A stretch of 48,044 bases of DNA from Desulfobacterales bacterium (lineage in GTDB: Bacteria; Desulfobacterota; Desulfobacteria; Desulfobacterales; SKZT01): the NCBI GenBank assembly GCA_018399715.1, contig JAGYNR010000005.1, forward strand, positions 1-48,044, written 5' to 3'. A program made the translations under genes and the position numbers. This document shows, one piece after another, positions 7,470 through 16,032 of the stretch. The notes below the pieces were generated by a model. It saw only the letters and a program-made list of their open reading frames with translations, ran no database searches and was not told where the DNA came from. Position 1 is the stretch's first letter. The number at the start of each line of letters is the position of its first letter.

Positions 7470-8267
7470 TTAATGCTCTGAACGTCCTAAATAAGCTGAC
7501 ATTACGGCCTCGTTGCTCTGAACTTCCCTCGGGGTTCCCTCGGCAATTTTTTCGCCCTGATCCAACACCACAATCCGGTTTGAAATATCCATTATGAGAC
7601 CCATGTCATGTTCTACCAGCAATAAGGTAATGCCTTGTGCCTGAATTTTTTTTAACAGCGTTCCAAGTTGGCGGGTTTCCACTGTATTGAGTCCGGCTGC
7701 AGGTTCATCGAGCAAAAGCAGTCGGGGGCTTGATGATAAAGCTCTCGCTATTTCCAGAAGCCGCTGCCATCCAAAGGACAGTTCTGAACTTCTTCGGTTG
7801 GCCAGATGATCAATTCCTACAAACGCCATTATTTTCAGCGCCTTTTTCCGGGATGCTGTTTCTTCTTTCACCATCCATGGCGTTCGGGTCACAGCACTCC
7901 AGAATCCACATCGCGTGCGAACATGTTGTCCGACCATGACATTTTCCAGGGCGGTCATGCTGCCAAACAGCTCGACATTTTGAAACGTGCGGGCAATTCC
8001 TACCTGAACAAGATCATATACTTTTTTTCCTCCGATCGGTCTGCCGTCAAAAAGAATCTCTCCGGAATCGGGTGTAAAAATACCGGTAATCAGATTGAAA
8101 AGGGTGGTTTTCCCGGCACCGTTGGGACCAATGAGGGCTTGCACCATTCCCTCTTTAAGATCAAATGATATATTCCAAAGGGCTTGAACGCCACCAAACG
8201 CTTTTGCAATCGAATTTAATGTTAATAACGGTTTATGGCTGGTCTTTTTTCGATCGGGTTCGTTCAT
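7470..8267 (-). CDS. livG: Branched-chain-type amino acid ABC transporter ATP-binding protein LivG
   Basis: This 265-residue ATPase has Walker A GPNGAGKTT, the LivG-typical VGIARTFQNVELFGSMTALENVMVG segment, signature LSFGWQRLLEIARAL (LSxGxQR variant) and Walker B LLLLDEPAAGLN. VEHDMGLIMDISNRIVVLDQG follows, with the C-terminal EVMSAYLG-like ending (AVMSAYLG). The start overlaps the end of livM by 35 nt. It is the second ATPase of the transporter. Confidence 0.95.
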   Translation of the reverse strand: MNEPDRKKTSHKPLLTLNSIAKAFGGVQALWNISFDLKEGMVQALIGPNGAGKTTLFNLITGIFTPDSGEILFDGRPIGGKKVYDLVQVGIARTFQNVELFGSMTALENVMVGQHVRTRCGFWSAVTRTPWMVKEETASRKKALKIMAFVGIDHLANRRSSELSFGWQRLLEIARALSSSPRLLLLDEPAAGLNTVETRQLGTLLKKIQAQGITLLLVEHDMGLIMDISNRIVVLDQGEKIAEGTPREVQSNEAVMSAYLGRSEH

Positions 8268-9195
8268 ATATATCCAGTAATCCTCGAGTTAAACCCTGTG
8301 GCAAGAGTACCATCACCAGCATCAGAATCAGTCCGTAGACCACCATTTCGAATTCAGAAAATGCATGAAGCCATTCAGGGAGCATCGTTAACAACGATGC
8401 TCCCAAAAGGGACCCCCAAACGCTGGCCATACCACCGATAACCACCATGGTAACGATTTTGATGGAGACAATAAAGCTAAATGTGCCCGGGCTGATAAAA
8501 CTGACCAGATGTGCATAAAAAAAGCCAGCCAGGGCAGATAACCCCGCGCTGAACACAAAAATTTCCAGTTTCATGTTCCGGGTGTTTATTCCCATTGCCC
8601 GCGCAGCATTTTCGCTGTCATGTATGGCGCGCAGGGCTCGACCTATCCTTGAATGAATGAGCCGTTTACTGACAATAAAGCTGATCAGCACCGTCAGCCA
8701 GACTAGATAAAAAAAGTTTCGTATCTGAGAAAAAGAAACGGGACCGATTTCCAGAGGCGGAATACCGATAAATCCGGAGGAACCACCGGTCATTGATGAC
8801 CATTCACGAAAAACAATGTGAACGATCATTCCAAATCCTAATGTTCCCATTCCCAGATAGTATCCGGATAGCTTAAGGGTGGGAAGTCCCACAAGAAAGG
8901 CCACCAGCATGGAAAGCAAAATAGCACAGGGAAGTGCCAACCAGGGAGAAAACCCATAGTGGACCGTCAGCACCGCAGTGGTATAAGCTCCTAAACCGTA
9001 AAAAGCAGCATGACCAAGCGATATCTGTCCGGCATACCCCATTAGCATATTAAGACCCAGGGCAAGAATTGTGTTAATGCCGATAAATGTCAATAGCTGA
9101 ACATAGTAATAGTTTTCAACAGATAATCCGATAATAGCAATCGCTATGAAAAATACAGCGTAGCTGAGCCGATCCCGGTTTAGGAATTTTAACAT
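8233..9195 (-). CDS. livM: Branched-chain-type amino acid ABC transporter permease LivM
   Basis: This multi-spanning inner-membrane permease has the family blocks LGLNMLMGYAGQISLGHAAFYGLGAY and RALRAIHDSENAARAMGIN, the coupling loop that contacts the ATPase. VVIGGMASVWGSLLGA follows. I place the start at the ATG at 9195 (MLKFLN, 320 residues, usual length), 22 nt after the livH stop. An upstream in-frame ATG at 9267 would add 24 residues overlapping livH, and neither has a strong ribosome site. It forms the channel with LivH. Confidence 0.9.
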   Translation of the reverse strand: MLKFLNRDRLSYAVFFIAIAIIGLSVENYYYVQLLTFIGINTILALGLNMLMGYAGQISLGHAAFYGLGAYTTAVLTVHYGFSPWLALPCAILLSMLVAFLVGLPTLKLSGYYLGMGTLGFGMIVHIVFREWSSMTGGSSGFIGIPPLEIGPVSFSQIRNFFYLVWLTVLISFIVSKRLIHSRIGRALRAIHDSENAARAMGINTRNMKLEIFVFSAGLSALAGFFYAHLVSFISPGTFSFIVSIKIVTMVVIGGMASVWGSLLGASLLTMLPEWLHAFSEFEMVVYGLILMLVMVLLPQGLTRGLLDIYERTRSKKDQP

Positions 9196-9217
9196 ACCAA
9201 ATAACAACTGATAGAAT

Positions 9218-10096
9218 TTAAAATCGTTTGATATCCTTTGCCATGATAATTCCACCCGGCCGGACATACAAAATTAACAATAAAAGAAAAAAAGCAATAG
9301 CATCTTTCATGCTGGAGGAAAAAAAACCGACGCCTAACGATTCAAGAATTCCCAGAATAAAGCCGCCTAAAATAGAGCCCCATAAACTGCCGAGACCCCC
9401 CAGCATTGCAGCACAAAATCCTTTCAGCCCCAGCATGGTACCCATATCATAGCTGCACATGGTGATCGGGGCAATAATAATGCCGGCAACAGCTCCCATG
9501 CCCGTACTCAAAAAGAAGGCCAGAAGCACCATTCGTTCTGAGGGAATTCCTGTCAGCCAGGCGGCTTTTTTGCTGATTGCGCAGGCTATCATGGCTTTTC
9601 CGGTCAGCGTTTTCTTAAAAAAAAGATGGAGCAAGATGACAAAAAACAATGCGATACCCACAATCCAGATGCTCTGAGAAAGGAGTTTGGCTCCGGCCAG
9701 ATCGATGGGATCATGGTCGGAAAAGGGAGGAACACTGTAAGCATCCTTGCCCCAGGTGAGCATCCCGATACCCCTAAGGAATATGGATGCGCCGACCGTA
9801 ATAATGACCAGCACAATAGGATTTGGTTTTCGAACTGTCCGTATAGCAAGCCGTTCAAACAGAAAGCCAACCACAGCAACTCCGATAACAACCAACAAAA
9901 AAGCAACCGGCAGCGGTATTCCCAGACCTCCCCATAAGCTTACAAGCCCCAGAGCGCCTAACATGACAAATTCACCATGAGCGAAATTGATTAGCTCGGT
10001 GGAGCTGTAGAGCATTGAAAATCCAACAGCAATAACCCCATAGATAGCACCGTTGGTAATGCCTGAAAACAGGTACTGTAGTAACTCCTGAAGCAA
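9218..10096 (-). CDS. livH: Branched-chain-type amino acid ABC transporter permease LivH
   Basis: This hydrophobic permease starts LLQELLQYLFSGITNGAIYG and contains the LivH hallmark INFAHGEFVMLGA. The conserved GLKGFCAAMLGGLGSLWGSILGG region follows. I choose a TTG at 10096, directly after the stop of the binding-protein gene and preceded by GGTGGAA, because family members begin with M-L-Q-x-L-L-Q. A TTG at 10129 would give a longer form overlapping the upstream gene by 32 nt. It pairs with LivM in the membrane. Confidence 0.9.
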   Translation of the reverse strand: MLQELLQYLFSGITNGAIYGVIAVGFSMLYSSTELINFAHGEFVMLGALGLVSLWGGLGIPLPVAFLLVVIGVAVVGFLFERLAIRTVRKPNPIVLVIITVGASIFLRGIGMLTWGKDAYSVPPFSDHDPIDLAGAKLLSQSIWIVGIALFFVILLHLFFKKTLTGKAMIACAISKKAAWLTGIPSERMVLLAFFLSTGMGAVAGIIIAPITMCSYDMGTMLGLKGFCAAMLGGLGSLWGSILGGFILGILESLGVGFFSSSMKDAIAFFLLLLILYVRPGGIIMAKDIKRF

Positions 10097-10097
10097 T

Positions 10098-11258
10098 TTA
10101 TTCCACCAGCTTCCAGGTTCCGTTTTCAATCTTCACCATCACAAATGCATCCGGCGCAAGACCGTTATGATCCTCGGGTGTAAAATTAAAGGTGCCGCTT
10201 ATTCCTACCAGTCCTTTAATGTTTTCGATATTGTCCCGGAGTTTTTTCAAATCGCCGTTGGTTCCGGGAAGAGCCCGCTCGAGCATCATCATGGCATCAT
10301 AGGCATATCCGCCGAAACCGGAGACAGATTGTCCGTATGTTTCCTCAAAATTTTTTTGGTACTCCATGAGGATCTTTTTTTGAGGATCGGTATCCGGCAA
10401 AAGGTCAGCGACGAGAATTTTTCCGGTGGGAAGATAAATGCCTTCCGCAGCTTCTCCCGCCAGTTCAATAAATTTTGGTGATGCTACCCCATGGCTTTGG
10501 TACAATGGCATATTGATTTCTAACTGCTTTATATTTTTGGCGACGACTGCCGGGCCGGGATTTGTTCCCCAGCACACAATCGCATCGGGTTGAACCTTTC
10601 TGATTTTGGTCAACTGAGGCGTCATGTCGGTATCCTTGGCACCAAAACTTTCCTCTTCAACAATCTCTATGCCAAAATCACCGGCGTGTTGTTTCAACTG
10701 GTTTTTTCCGCTCTCCCCAAACGCATTGGTTACCGTTATAATACCGATTTTTTTGATACCATTGTCTTTCATGTGCTGATAGACCGAACAGACGGCTAAC
10801 GCATCATTTTGAGCTGTTTTAAATACCCACTTTTTTACCGGATCAACAATCGTAATACCGGCAGCACAACTAATAAGGGGAATCTGAACTCTTTCAGCAA
10901 AGGGGATCACTGCAAGGGTTGTGGGCGTACGGCTGGGCCCGACGATTGCGATGACGTTATCCTTATTGATCAATTTGGTAACATTATTGACCGATCGCTG
11001 GGGATCACCCTCTGTGTCATAAATAACCCCTTCCAGCAGATGACCATCGATACCACCGGCATCATTGATCTGATCAATCATCATTTCCATACTTTTTTTC
11101 TCCGGATCTCCCAAGAAGGACGCCGGTCCCGTGACGGAAAAAATCCCTCCGATTTTATAAGTTTCCGTTGTAAATGCCGGGCAGGCAAAAATAAATCCCC
11201 CGACTGCCAAAAAAGTCATGAGCAGGATCAGTTTTTTTGATAACCTTGACAACATCAT
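10098..11258 (-). CDS. ABC transporter substrate-binding protein, Leu/Ile/Val-receptor (LivK) family
   Basis: This 386-residue periplasmic protein starts at an ATG with a strong AAGGAGG site. A signal peptide covers about residues 1-32 (LILLMTFLAVGGFIFAC then PAFTTETYK). The Cys in IFAC could be a weak lipobox, but the preceding Phe is unusual, so either signal peptidase could act. The mature part begins YKIGGIFSVTGPASFLGDPEKK and includes NAFGESGKNQL and GGYAYDAMMMLERAL, as in type I periplasmic binding proteins. The company of paaK and the ACT protein suggests an aromatic or branched organic acid or amino acid as ligand, not necessarily leucine. Confidence 0.92.
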   Translation of the reverse strand: MMLSRLSKKLILLMTFLAVGGFIFACPAFTTETYKIGGIFSVTGPASFLGDPEKKSMEMMIDQINDAGGIDGHLLEGVIYDTEGDPQRSVNNVTKLINKDNVIAIVGPSRTPTTLAVIPFAERVQIPLISCAAGITIVDPVKKWVFKTAQNDALAVCSVYQHMKDNGIKKIGIITVTNAFGESGKNQLKQHAGDFGIEIVEEESFGAKDTDMTPQLTKIRKVQPDAIVCWGTNPGPAVVAKNIKQLEINMPLYQSHGVASPKFIELAGEAAEGIYLPTGKILVADLLPDTDPQKKILMEYQKNFEETYGQSVSGFGGYAYDAMMMLERALPGTNGDLKKLRDNIENIKGLVGISGTFNFTPEDHNGLAPDAFVMVKIENGTWKLVE

Positions 11259-11298
11259 GATTTTACCTCCTTTACTGTAATAGGTTCATTTATAAACG

Positions 11299-11730
11299 CT
11301 ACATGGTATACAAGGTTTTGCCATCAATCATTTGAATGCCGTTTTTATTCAGGATTTCCACGGCCTTGTCGGTGTTGTCAAACCGGAAAATCATCACCGC
11401 ATTATTGCCGCTTTGCTGAACAAAAGCATACATGTATTCCACATTAATTCCGGCATTGTAGAGGATATCCAATATATTGTGTAATCCTCCGGGTCGATCC
11501 GTCACCTTGACAGCAACGACGTTGGTTTTACCTACCGTAAACCCCCTTTTTTTTAAGATTTCTTTGGTTTTTTCGTTGTTGTCTACAATCAGTCTGAGCA
11601 CTCCGAAATCGGAAGTATCCGCCAGAGACAATGCCCGGATATTAACACCTGCCTCTGCAAGGATACCGGCCACCTCGGCCAGTCTGCCTGCTTTATTTTC
11701 CAGAAATACAGATATCTGTTCCGCTTTCAT
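11299..11730 (-). CDS. Tandem ACT-domain protein
   Basis: This 143-residue protein is made of two ACT domains. The first (about 1-70) has [20 protein letters not shown] and [20 protein letters not shown]. The second (about 71-143) has [20 protein letters not shown] and [11 protein letters not shown] domains bind small ligands, usually amino acids. The gene sits 12 nt after paaK with an AAGGAGG site and 40 nt before the transporter genes. Known anaerobe genomes often place such a protein beside phenylacetate-CoA ligase, where it probably senses an aromatic amino acid or product. Its target is not visible here. Confidence 0.85.
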   Translation of the reverse strand: MKAEQISVFLENKAGRLAEVAGILAEAGVNIRALSLADTSDFGVLRLIVDNNEKTKEILKKRGFTVGKTNVVAVKVTDRPGGLHNILDILYNAGINVEYMYAFVQQSGNNAVMIFRFDNTDKAVEILNKNGIQMIDGKTLYTM

Positions 11731-11742
11731 CTTACCTCCTTT

Positions 11743-13044
11743 TTAAATTTTTCGATTGTCTATGACCCGTACCGCTTTTCCCTCGCTGCGGGTAATCGCT
11801 TTAGGTTCCACCAGTTTGACTTTGGCGGAAACGCCGAGATAATCCTTGATGTTTTTTGAAATCTTTTGCGAGATATCCTGAAGTACTTTCACTTCATCAG
11901 AAAATGCTTTTTCTCCAAGTTCCACATTGATCGTCAACGTATCCAGATTACCTTTCCGGTCTACAAACAACTGATAGTGAGGTTCGACTTCATCCATTTC
12001 CATCAGGACACTTTCAATTTGGGATGGAAACACATTGACGCCTCTGATGATGAGCATGTCATCGGTACGGCCGCTGATTTTGTTCATGCGGGTAAGCGTG
12101 CGGCCACATATACAGGGTTCGGAATTAAGGGAGGTAATATCACGGGTCCGGTAGCGGATTACCGGAAATGCCTCTTTGGTAATGGTGGTAAATACCAACT
12201 CGCCGGTTTCACCTTCGGGTAATACCTCACCCGTAGCGGGATTGATTATTTCTGCAATGAAATGATCTTCGAATATATGCAGCCCTTTTTTGGCTTCATG
12301 ACATTCAATCGCAACACCTGGTCCCATAACTTCGCTGAGCCCGTAAATATCCACTGCAACCATGCCGGTCTTTCTTTCAATTTCTTCGCGCATTCGCTCA
12401 GACCATGGTTCGGCTCCAAATATACCAAATTTGAAATTTAAATTCCGGAAGTCAACGCCCATCTCAGTTGCTACTTCCGCTAAATGTAAGGTATACGAGG
12501 GCGTTGCTGTTAAAATAGTTGGGCCAAAATCCTTCATAATAACAATCTGACGTTTGGTGTTGCCACCGGAAACCGGAATGACGGATGCCCCCAATTTTTC
12601 AGCGCCGTAGTGAACACCCAGCCCGCCGGTAAAAAGACCATATCCGTAAGCGTTATGGATAATATCATCCTGCCAGGCACCCCCGGCAGCCAGCGAGCGA
12701 GCCATCATTGATGCCCAGGTGGTGATATCCCGGGCAGTATATCCGACCACAGTTGGTTTGCCGGTCGTTCCCGATGAAGCATGAATTCGTACCACGTTAT
12801 CCATAGGGACAGCGAACATGCCAAACGGATAGTTGTCCCGAAGATCCTGCTTTGTTGTAAAGGGAAGGCGCTTTAAATCCTCTAAAGATCGGATATCTCC
12901 CGGTTTGACCCCGGATTCATCAAATTTTTGGCGGTAAAATGGGACAGTCGCATATACCCGCTGGATGGTTGCCTGAAGCCGCCGCAACTGAATAGCTGAC
13001 AATGCCTCGCGGGGAAGGGTTTCAAACTCCATGTCGTATATCAT
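11743..13044 (-). CDS. paaK: Phenylacetate-CoA ligase
   Basis: This 433-residue ANL-superfamily enzyme activates an aryl acetate with ATP and CoA through an acyl-adenylate. It shows [18 protein letters not shown] (the AMP-binding P-loop), [24 protein letters not shown] and the YRTRD motif. The C-terminal [21 protein letters not shown] hinge is followed by the lysine near the end ([12 protein letters not shown]). The start has AAAGGAGGAG upstream. It heads the paaK-ACT-liv operon, so uptake and activation of an arylacetate or the breakdown of aromatic amino acids is likely. Indolepyruvate oxidoreductase genes, a frequent companion, are not in the window. Confidence 0.95.
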   Translation of the reverse strand: MIYDMEFETLPREALSAIQLRRLQATIQRVYATVPFYRQKFDESGVKPGDIRSLEDLKRLPFTTKQDLRDNYPFGMFAVPMDNVVRIHASSGTTGKPTVVGYTARDITTWASMMARSLAAGGAWQDDIIHNAYGYGLFTGGLGVHYGAEKLGASVIPVSGGNTKRQIVIMKDFGPTILTATPSYTLHLAEVATEMGVDFRNLNFKFGIFGAEPWSERMREEIERKTGMVAVDIYGLSEVMGPGVAIECHEAKKGLHIFEDHFIAEIINPATGEVLPEGETGELVFTTITKEAFPVIRYRTRDITSLNSEPCICGRTLTRMNKISGRTDDMLIIRGVNVFPSQIESVLMEMDEVEPHYQLFVDRKGNLDTLTINVELGEKAFSDEVKVLQDISQKISKNIKDYLGVSAKVKLVEPKAITRSEGKAVRVIDNRKI

Positions 13045-13100
13045 CTAAACAACTCCTCCTTTCATCAAATAATCCGAACACCTGTGACTAACCAAAACCC

Positions 13101-13134
13101 AAAAAGGCTGTAGGTATTAACCCACAGCCTTTTT
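13101..13134 (-). terminator. Strong stem-loop terminator or attenuator upstream of paaK
   Basis: The minus strand has a 14-bp stem (AAAAAGGCTGTGGG with CCTACAGCCTTTTT, one G-T pair) and a 6-nt loop, ending in a run of T. It lies 57 nt upstream of the paaK start and 31 nt after the stop of a small reading frame. It can end the small transcript, or act as an attenuator if transcription runs on into paaK. As both arms end in A/T runs it could also work in the other direction. Confidence 0.75.
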
Positions 13135-13164
13135 AAAAAAATACCATGAGTTTTTTCTTTTCGT

Positions 13165-13291
13165 CTACCCATGGTTACTGTTTATCAAGTCAGTTCTGCG
13201 TTTTCTACCAAGCCAGACCACGGATAGACCCGCTAAAATGAAAGCCATCAATAAAAAGAAAAAAGTACCCGATATTAGGATGAGCCATCAT
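13165..13291 (-). other. Small translated-looking region: Phe-rich leader ORF or frame-shifted small membrane protein
   Basis: A good ribosome site (GGAGA, 13299-13303) precedes the ATG at 13291. It opens a 28-codon frame, MMAHPNIGYFFLFIDGF, ending at a TAG at 13205-13207. One frame over, the same DNA reads WLILISGTFFFLLMAFILAG, then SVVWLGRKRRTDLINSNHG and a stop at 13165-13167. That looks like a small membrane protein with a basic cytoplasmic tail, but it has no start codon near the ribosome site (only an internal ATG at 13248). Either the first frame is a leader peptide or a single-base change has shifted a real small gene. The rest of 13045-13496 has no further gene that I can support. 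Confidence 0.35.
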
Positions 13292-13496
13292 TGATAGGTC
13301 TCCTTTTCCTTAAAAAAACCAATAAGTTGTTGTAATTTAAAAATAAAGAATTTAATCGCCAGCATTCCTATTACGAAAAAATCTATATATGATGATATAT
13401 CGTGTGTCAAGGGAAAAAGCCTGTTTCACAAGCCTTCCTTTAAAATCAGGCTTGCGCTTTTCCATAAATGCGTTTATTTTTATAAAAGGAGGACAA

Positions 13497-13892
13497 ATGA
13501 AAGGGATTTTTATTCGATGGTTAATATTAACGGTGGCTATCGTGGTTACCTCATATCTGATAGATGGAATCCGGGTCAGCGGATTTTTTTCGGCATTTTT
13601 TGCAGCGGCAATGCTGGGCATTCTCAATGCGTTTTTTCGGCCGATACTCATTGTGCTCACGCTACCCATCAATATTTTAACTCTCGGGTTTTTCACTTTT
13701 GTCATCAATGCAATCTTGCTGCTGATGGCATCGGGGGTGATACCTGGCTTTGGGGTCAGCGGATTCTGGAGCGCTCTTTTGGGAGCATTACTGATTAGTC
13801 TGGTCAGTTGGATACTCAATACGTTTATTGGCGAACAGGGATCTGTTGTTTATATGGATATTAAAAGAAACCGGCAAAATCCATGGGATTAG
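13497..13892 (+). CDS. Phage holin family IV (YvlD-type) membrane protein
   Basis: This 131-residue protein starts at an ATG with a perfect AAAGGAGG 4 nt upstream; a longer frame from 13389 has no such site. It has four hydrophobic segments: WLILTVAIVVTSYLI, the FFAAAMLGILNAFFRPILIVLTLPINILTLG block diagnostic of this family, FVINAILLLMASGVIPGF, and LLGALLISLVSWILNTF. Despite the family name, members are common chromosomal inner-membrane proteins of unknown role. It stands alone, between the paaK operon and a TetR gene. Confidence 0.85.
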   Translation: MKGIFIRWLILTVAIVVTSYLIDGIRVSGFFSAFFAAAMLGILNAFFRPILIVLTLPINILTLGFFTFVINAILLLMASGVIPGFGVSGFWSALLGALLISLVSWILNTFIGEQGSVVYMDIKRNRQNPWD

Positions 13893-13913
13893 CAGTTTTC
13901 ACAGGAAATAATG

Positions 13914-14546
13914 TTAAGATTTTTTGATCCCCCGGGCAAAAACGTCGAAAGCAAGTGAAAGGGTGGATTTTAAAAAATCCTTTTTTGGATTTATAATTCT
14001 TTTACTTTCTTCCCAAAGAACGAGGCCGGAGAACATTGACCATAGACTATCCGCAAGCGCTAAGGGATGGGCATCGATAAATATTCCCTGATCAATACCC
14101 TCTTGGAAAATTTTGGCCATTTCGCCGATAGATTTGCGGGACATATCCTTCATTTCATCCAGAATTTTTGGGGATAGATTCATCAGGGTTTCACTGGATT
14201 GCAGATGAAACATGTTAATGATAATTAGCGGATCGAAATCATAAACATCATACAATGCATCTTTTAATGCCCGGATTTTTTCTTCCGGTCCCATTTCCGG
14301 TTCCTTGCTGACATGCTCTAAACGAATCAAAAGATACTGAAGTATTCTGAAAGACAAAGAAGCAAACAATTCCTCTTTATTTTTAAAATAGAGATAGAGG
14401 GTTCCGGTGCTCAGTTCAGACTCCTTGGAGATGTCTTCCATAGTGGTCTTGGCAAAGCCTTTATCAGAAAAAACCCTTTTAGCTGCCACCATAATTTGTT
14501 GCCGTCTTCTTTCTTTTTCTCTTTCTTTTCTTTCTTCAATACCCAT
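13914..14546 (-). CDS. TetR/AcrR family transcriptional regulator
   Basis: This protein is about 210 residues long. The ATG at 14546 (MGIEER) has GGAGAG 9 nt upstream. The N-terminal helix-turn-helix is typical: IMVAAKRVFSDKGFAKTTMEDISKE, then LSTGTLYLYFKNKEELFASL, about residues 17-65. The C-terminal ligand domain has no assignable effector. Its 3' end is 22 nt from the holin-family gene on the opposite strand. Targets are unknown; the upstream region to 14883 contains two inverted repeats (14707-14756 and 14788-14827). Confidence 0.9.
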   Translation of the reverse strand: MGIEERKEREKERRRQQIMVAAKRVFSDKGFAKTTMEDISKESELSTGTLYLYFKNKEELFASLSFRILQYLLIRLEHVSKEPEMGPEEKIRALKDALYDVYDFDPLIIINMFHLQSSETLMNLSPKILDEMKDMSRKSIGEMAKIFQEGIDQGIFIDAHPLALADSLWSMFSGLVLWEESKRIINPKKDFLKSTLSLAFDVFARGIKKS

Positions 14547-14883
14547 TTCCCACAACTCTCCAATTCATCATCACATTTTCTCATAAAAGACGAAATTGTT
14601 AATTTTTTTAATGTTAAATTTTGTTGTATTTTATATGTACAAAAGCATCTTAAACTCATTAATATAATGAATAAGATTTTTAGGGTCAAGAACAAAAGGT
14701 TAAATGCAACAATTCTAATTCGGATCTGGATGGTTGAGTCGAAATTAGAATTGCTGGCGATTGACGGAAAGTCTTGGGCAAGATATTTAGTGCCCGAACG
14801 TAAACTGTCTTTTTCGTTCAGGCACTATTTAAAAACGATTGTAACGATATTGTTTACACAACAACTTGAGAGGATACGAGACA
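14547..14883. other. Divergent intergenic region with two inverted repeats
   Basis: The region between the TetR gene and ychF holds no gene. It contains an inverted repeat at 14707-14756, with arms CAACAATTCTAATT and AATTAGAATTGCTG (one mismatch), and the short palindromic repeat at 14788-14827 described separately. The left half is very A/T rich and probably holds the promoters of both flanking genes. Confidence 0.5.
14788..14827. repeat. Short palindromic copy of the dispersed MITE-like repeat
   Basis: These 40 bp begin TAGTGCCCGAACG and end CGTTCAGGCACTA. They consist of the two terminal inverted repeats of the 145-bp element with only about 14 nt between them, i.e. a copy with almost all of the interior lost. 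The two arms differ at one base. It lies 57 nt upstream of ychF and could form a hairpin in a ychF leader. Confidence 0.75.
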
Positions 14884-15894
14884 ATGAAACTCGGAATCAT
14901 CGGTCTGCCGGGAAGCGGCAAAACAACAGTATTTGAAGCATTAACACAAAAGTTTGAGGATACCGGAAAGAAGGATGAAAACCGAATTGGTGCTATCTAC
15001 GTTCCGGATGAACGGGTGGATTCCTTAAGTAAAATGTACACACCTAAAAAAACGACCTATGCACAAGTGGAATACTTTCTTCCCGGAAAAGGGGAACAAA
15101 CGATCCTGAACCGTGTCCGTGACTGTGATGCTTTCATTCATGTGCTCCGGAATTTTCGTGTTTACGGGATGGACCCCCCGACTGCATTACAGGATTTTAG
15201 GAATATGGAGCAAGAGATGGTACTTTCTGATCTTGTGACTGTGGAAAAACGGCTTGAAAGGCTTCAGCTGGATGAAAAAAGGGGGAAAAAACCGGATCAG
15301 GAGGAACTGGTTCTGTTGGAAAAGTGTAATGAACACCTGAATCAGGGAGTGGCATTACGAAAGTTTCCGGAACTAACCGAAGCCAAGATGCTTAAGGGGT
15401 TTGCTTTTCTTTCCGCTAAACCTGTCCTGGTGCTTTTCAACAACGAGGATGAGGATGAGGCGTTGCCGCAAATAAAGAACCTTACAGATCAGGAACATTG
15501 CATGGTCATCCGGGCCAAGTTGGAGCAGGAGCTGGCACAGATGTCTGATGAAGAATCGGAGGACTTTCTTTCAGAGTTCAATATTACAGCTCCGGCGACG
15601 GATCGGGTCATCAGCCGGTCTTACGAATTGATGGGACTGATTTCATTTTTTACCGTGGGTGATGATGAGGTAAAGGCGTGGACCATTAAAAAAGGTATAG
15701 AAGCACTGGATGCTGCCGGGACAATACACACCGATATGAAAAAAGGATTTATCCGGGCGGAAGTAATCCATTTTGATGATCTCATGGCAGCCGGGTCCCT
15801 GGCTGAAGCCAGAAAGCATGGCACTGTGCGCCTGGAGGGAAAAACATACCGTGTAAAAGATGGTGATATTATCACATTTCGGTTTAATGTTTGA
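14884..15894 (+). CDS. ychF: YchF-family GTPase/ATPase
   Basis: This 336-residue P-loop protein of the Obg superfamily starts at the ATG of MKLGIIGLPGSGKTTVFEAL, with the P-loop at residues 7-14. A GAGAGGA stretch lies upstream; a TTG 18 nt earlier is unlikely. The region LVLFNNEDEDE fits the altered NxxE specificity motif that makes YchF prefer ATP. The C-terminal TGS-like/DUF933 domain is clear: SFFTVGDDEVKAWTIKKG, then FIRAEVIHFDDLMAAGSLAEARKHG and YRVKDGDIITFRFNV. It is slightly shorter than the usual 363 residues. Known members associate with ribosomes and stress responses. Confidence 0.9.
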   Translation: MKLGIIGLPGSGKTTVFEALTQKFEDTGKKDENRIGAIYVPDERVDSLSKMYTPKKTTYAQVEYFLPGKGEQTILNRVRDCDAFIHVLRNFRVYGMDPPTALQDFRNMEQEMVLSDLVTVEKRLERLQLDEKRGKKPDQEELVLLEKCNEHLNQGVALRKFPELTEAKMLKGFAFLSAKPVLVLFNNEDEDEALPQIKNLTDQEHCMVIRAKLEQELAQMSDEESEDFLSEFNITAPATDRVISRSYELMGLISFFTVGDDEVKAWTIKKGIEALDAAGTIHTDMKKGFIRAEVIHFDDLMAAGSLAEARKHGTVRLEGKTYRVKDGDIITFRFNV

Positions 15895-15937
15895 ATTAAG
15901 AGCCGGTTGATCGGGTTAGCGTAAGTGATATCTTTTC

Positions 15938-15966
15938 TTGACAGGGATTGGTTTTTGGCTTAAGAA
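15938..15966 (+). promoter_or_regulatory. Putative sigma-70 promoter of fusA
   Basis: TTGACA at 15938-15943 is followed after exactly 17 nt by TAAGAA at 15961-15966, about 67 nt upstream of the fusA start. The -35 box is consensus; the -10 box is weak. Confidence 0.45.
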
Positions 15967-16032
15967 ACTAAATTTCATTTAGACCCATGAGAAGTTAGTA
16001 AATCCACCAATAAACATAGACATGCATATACA

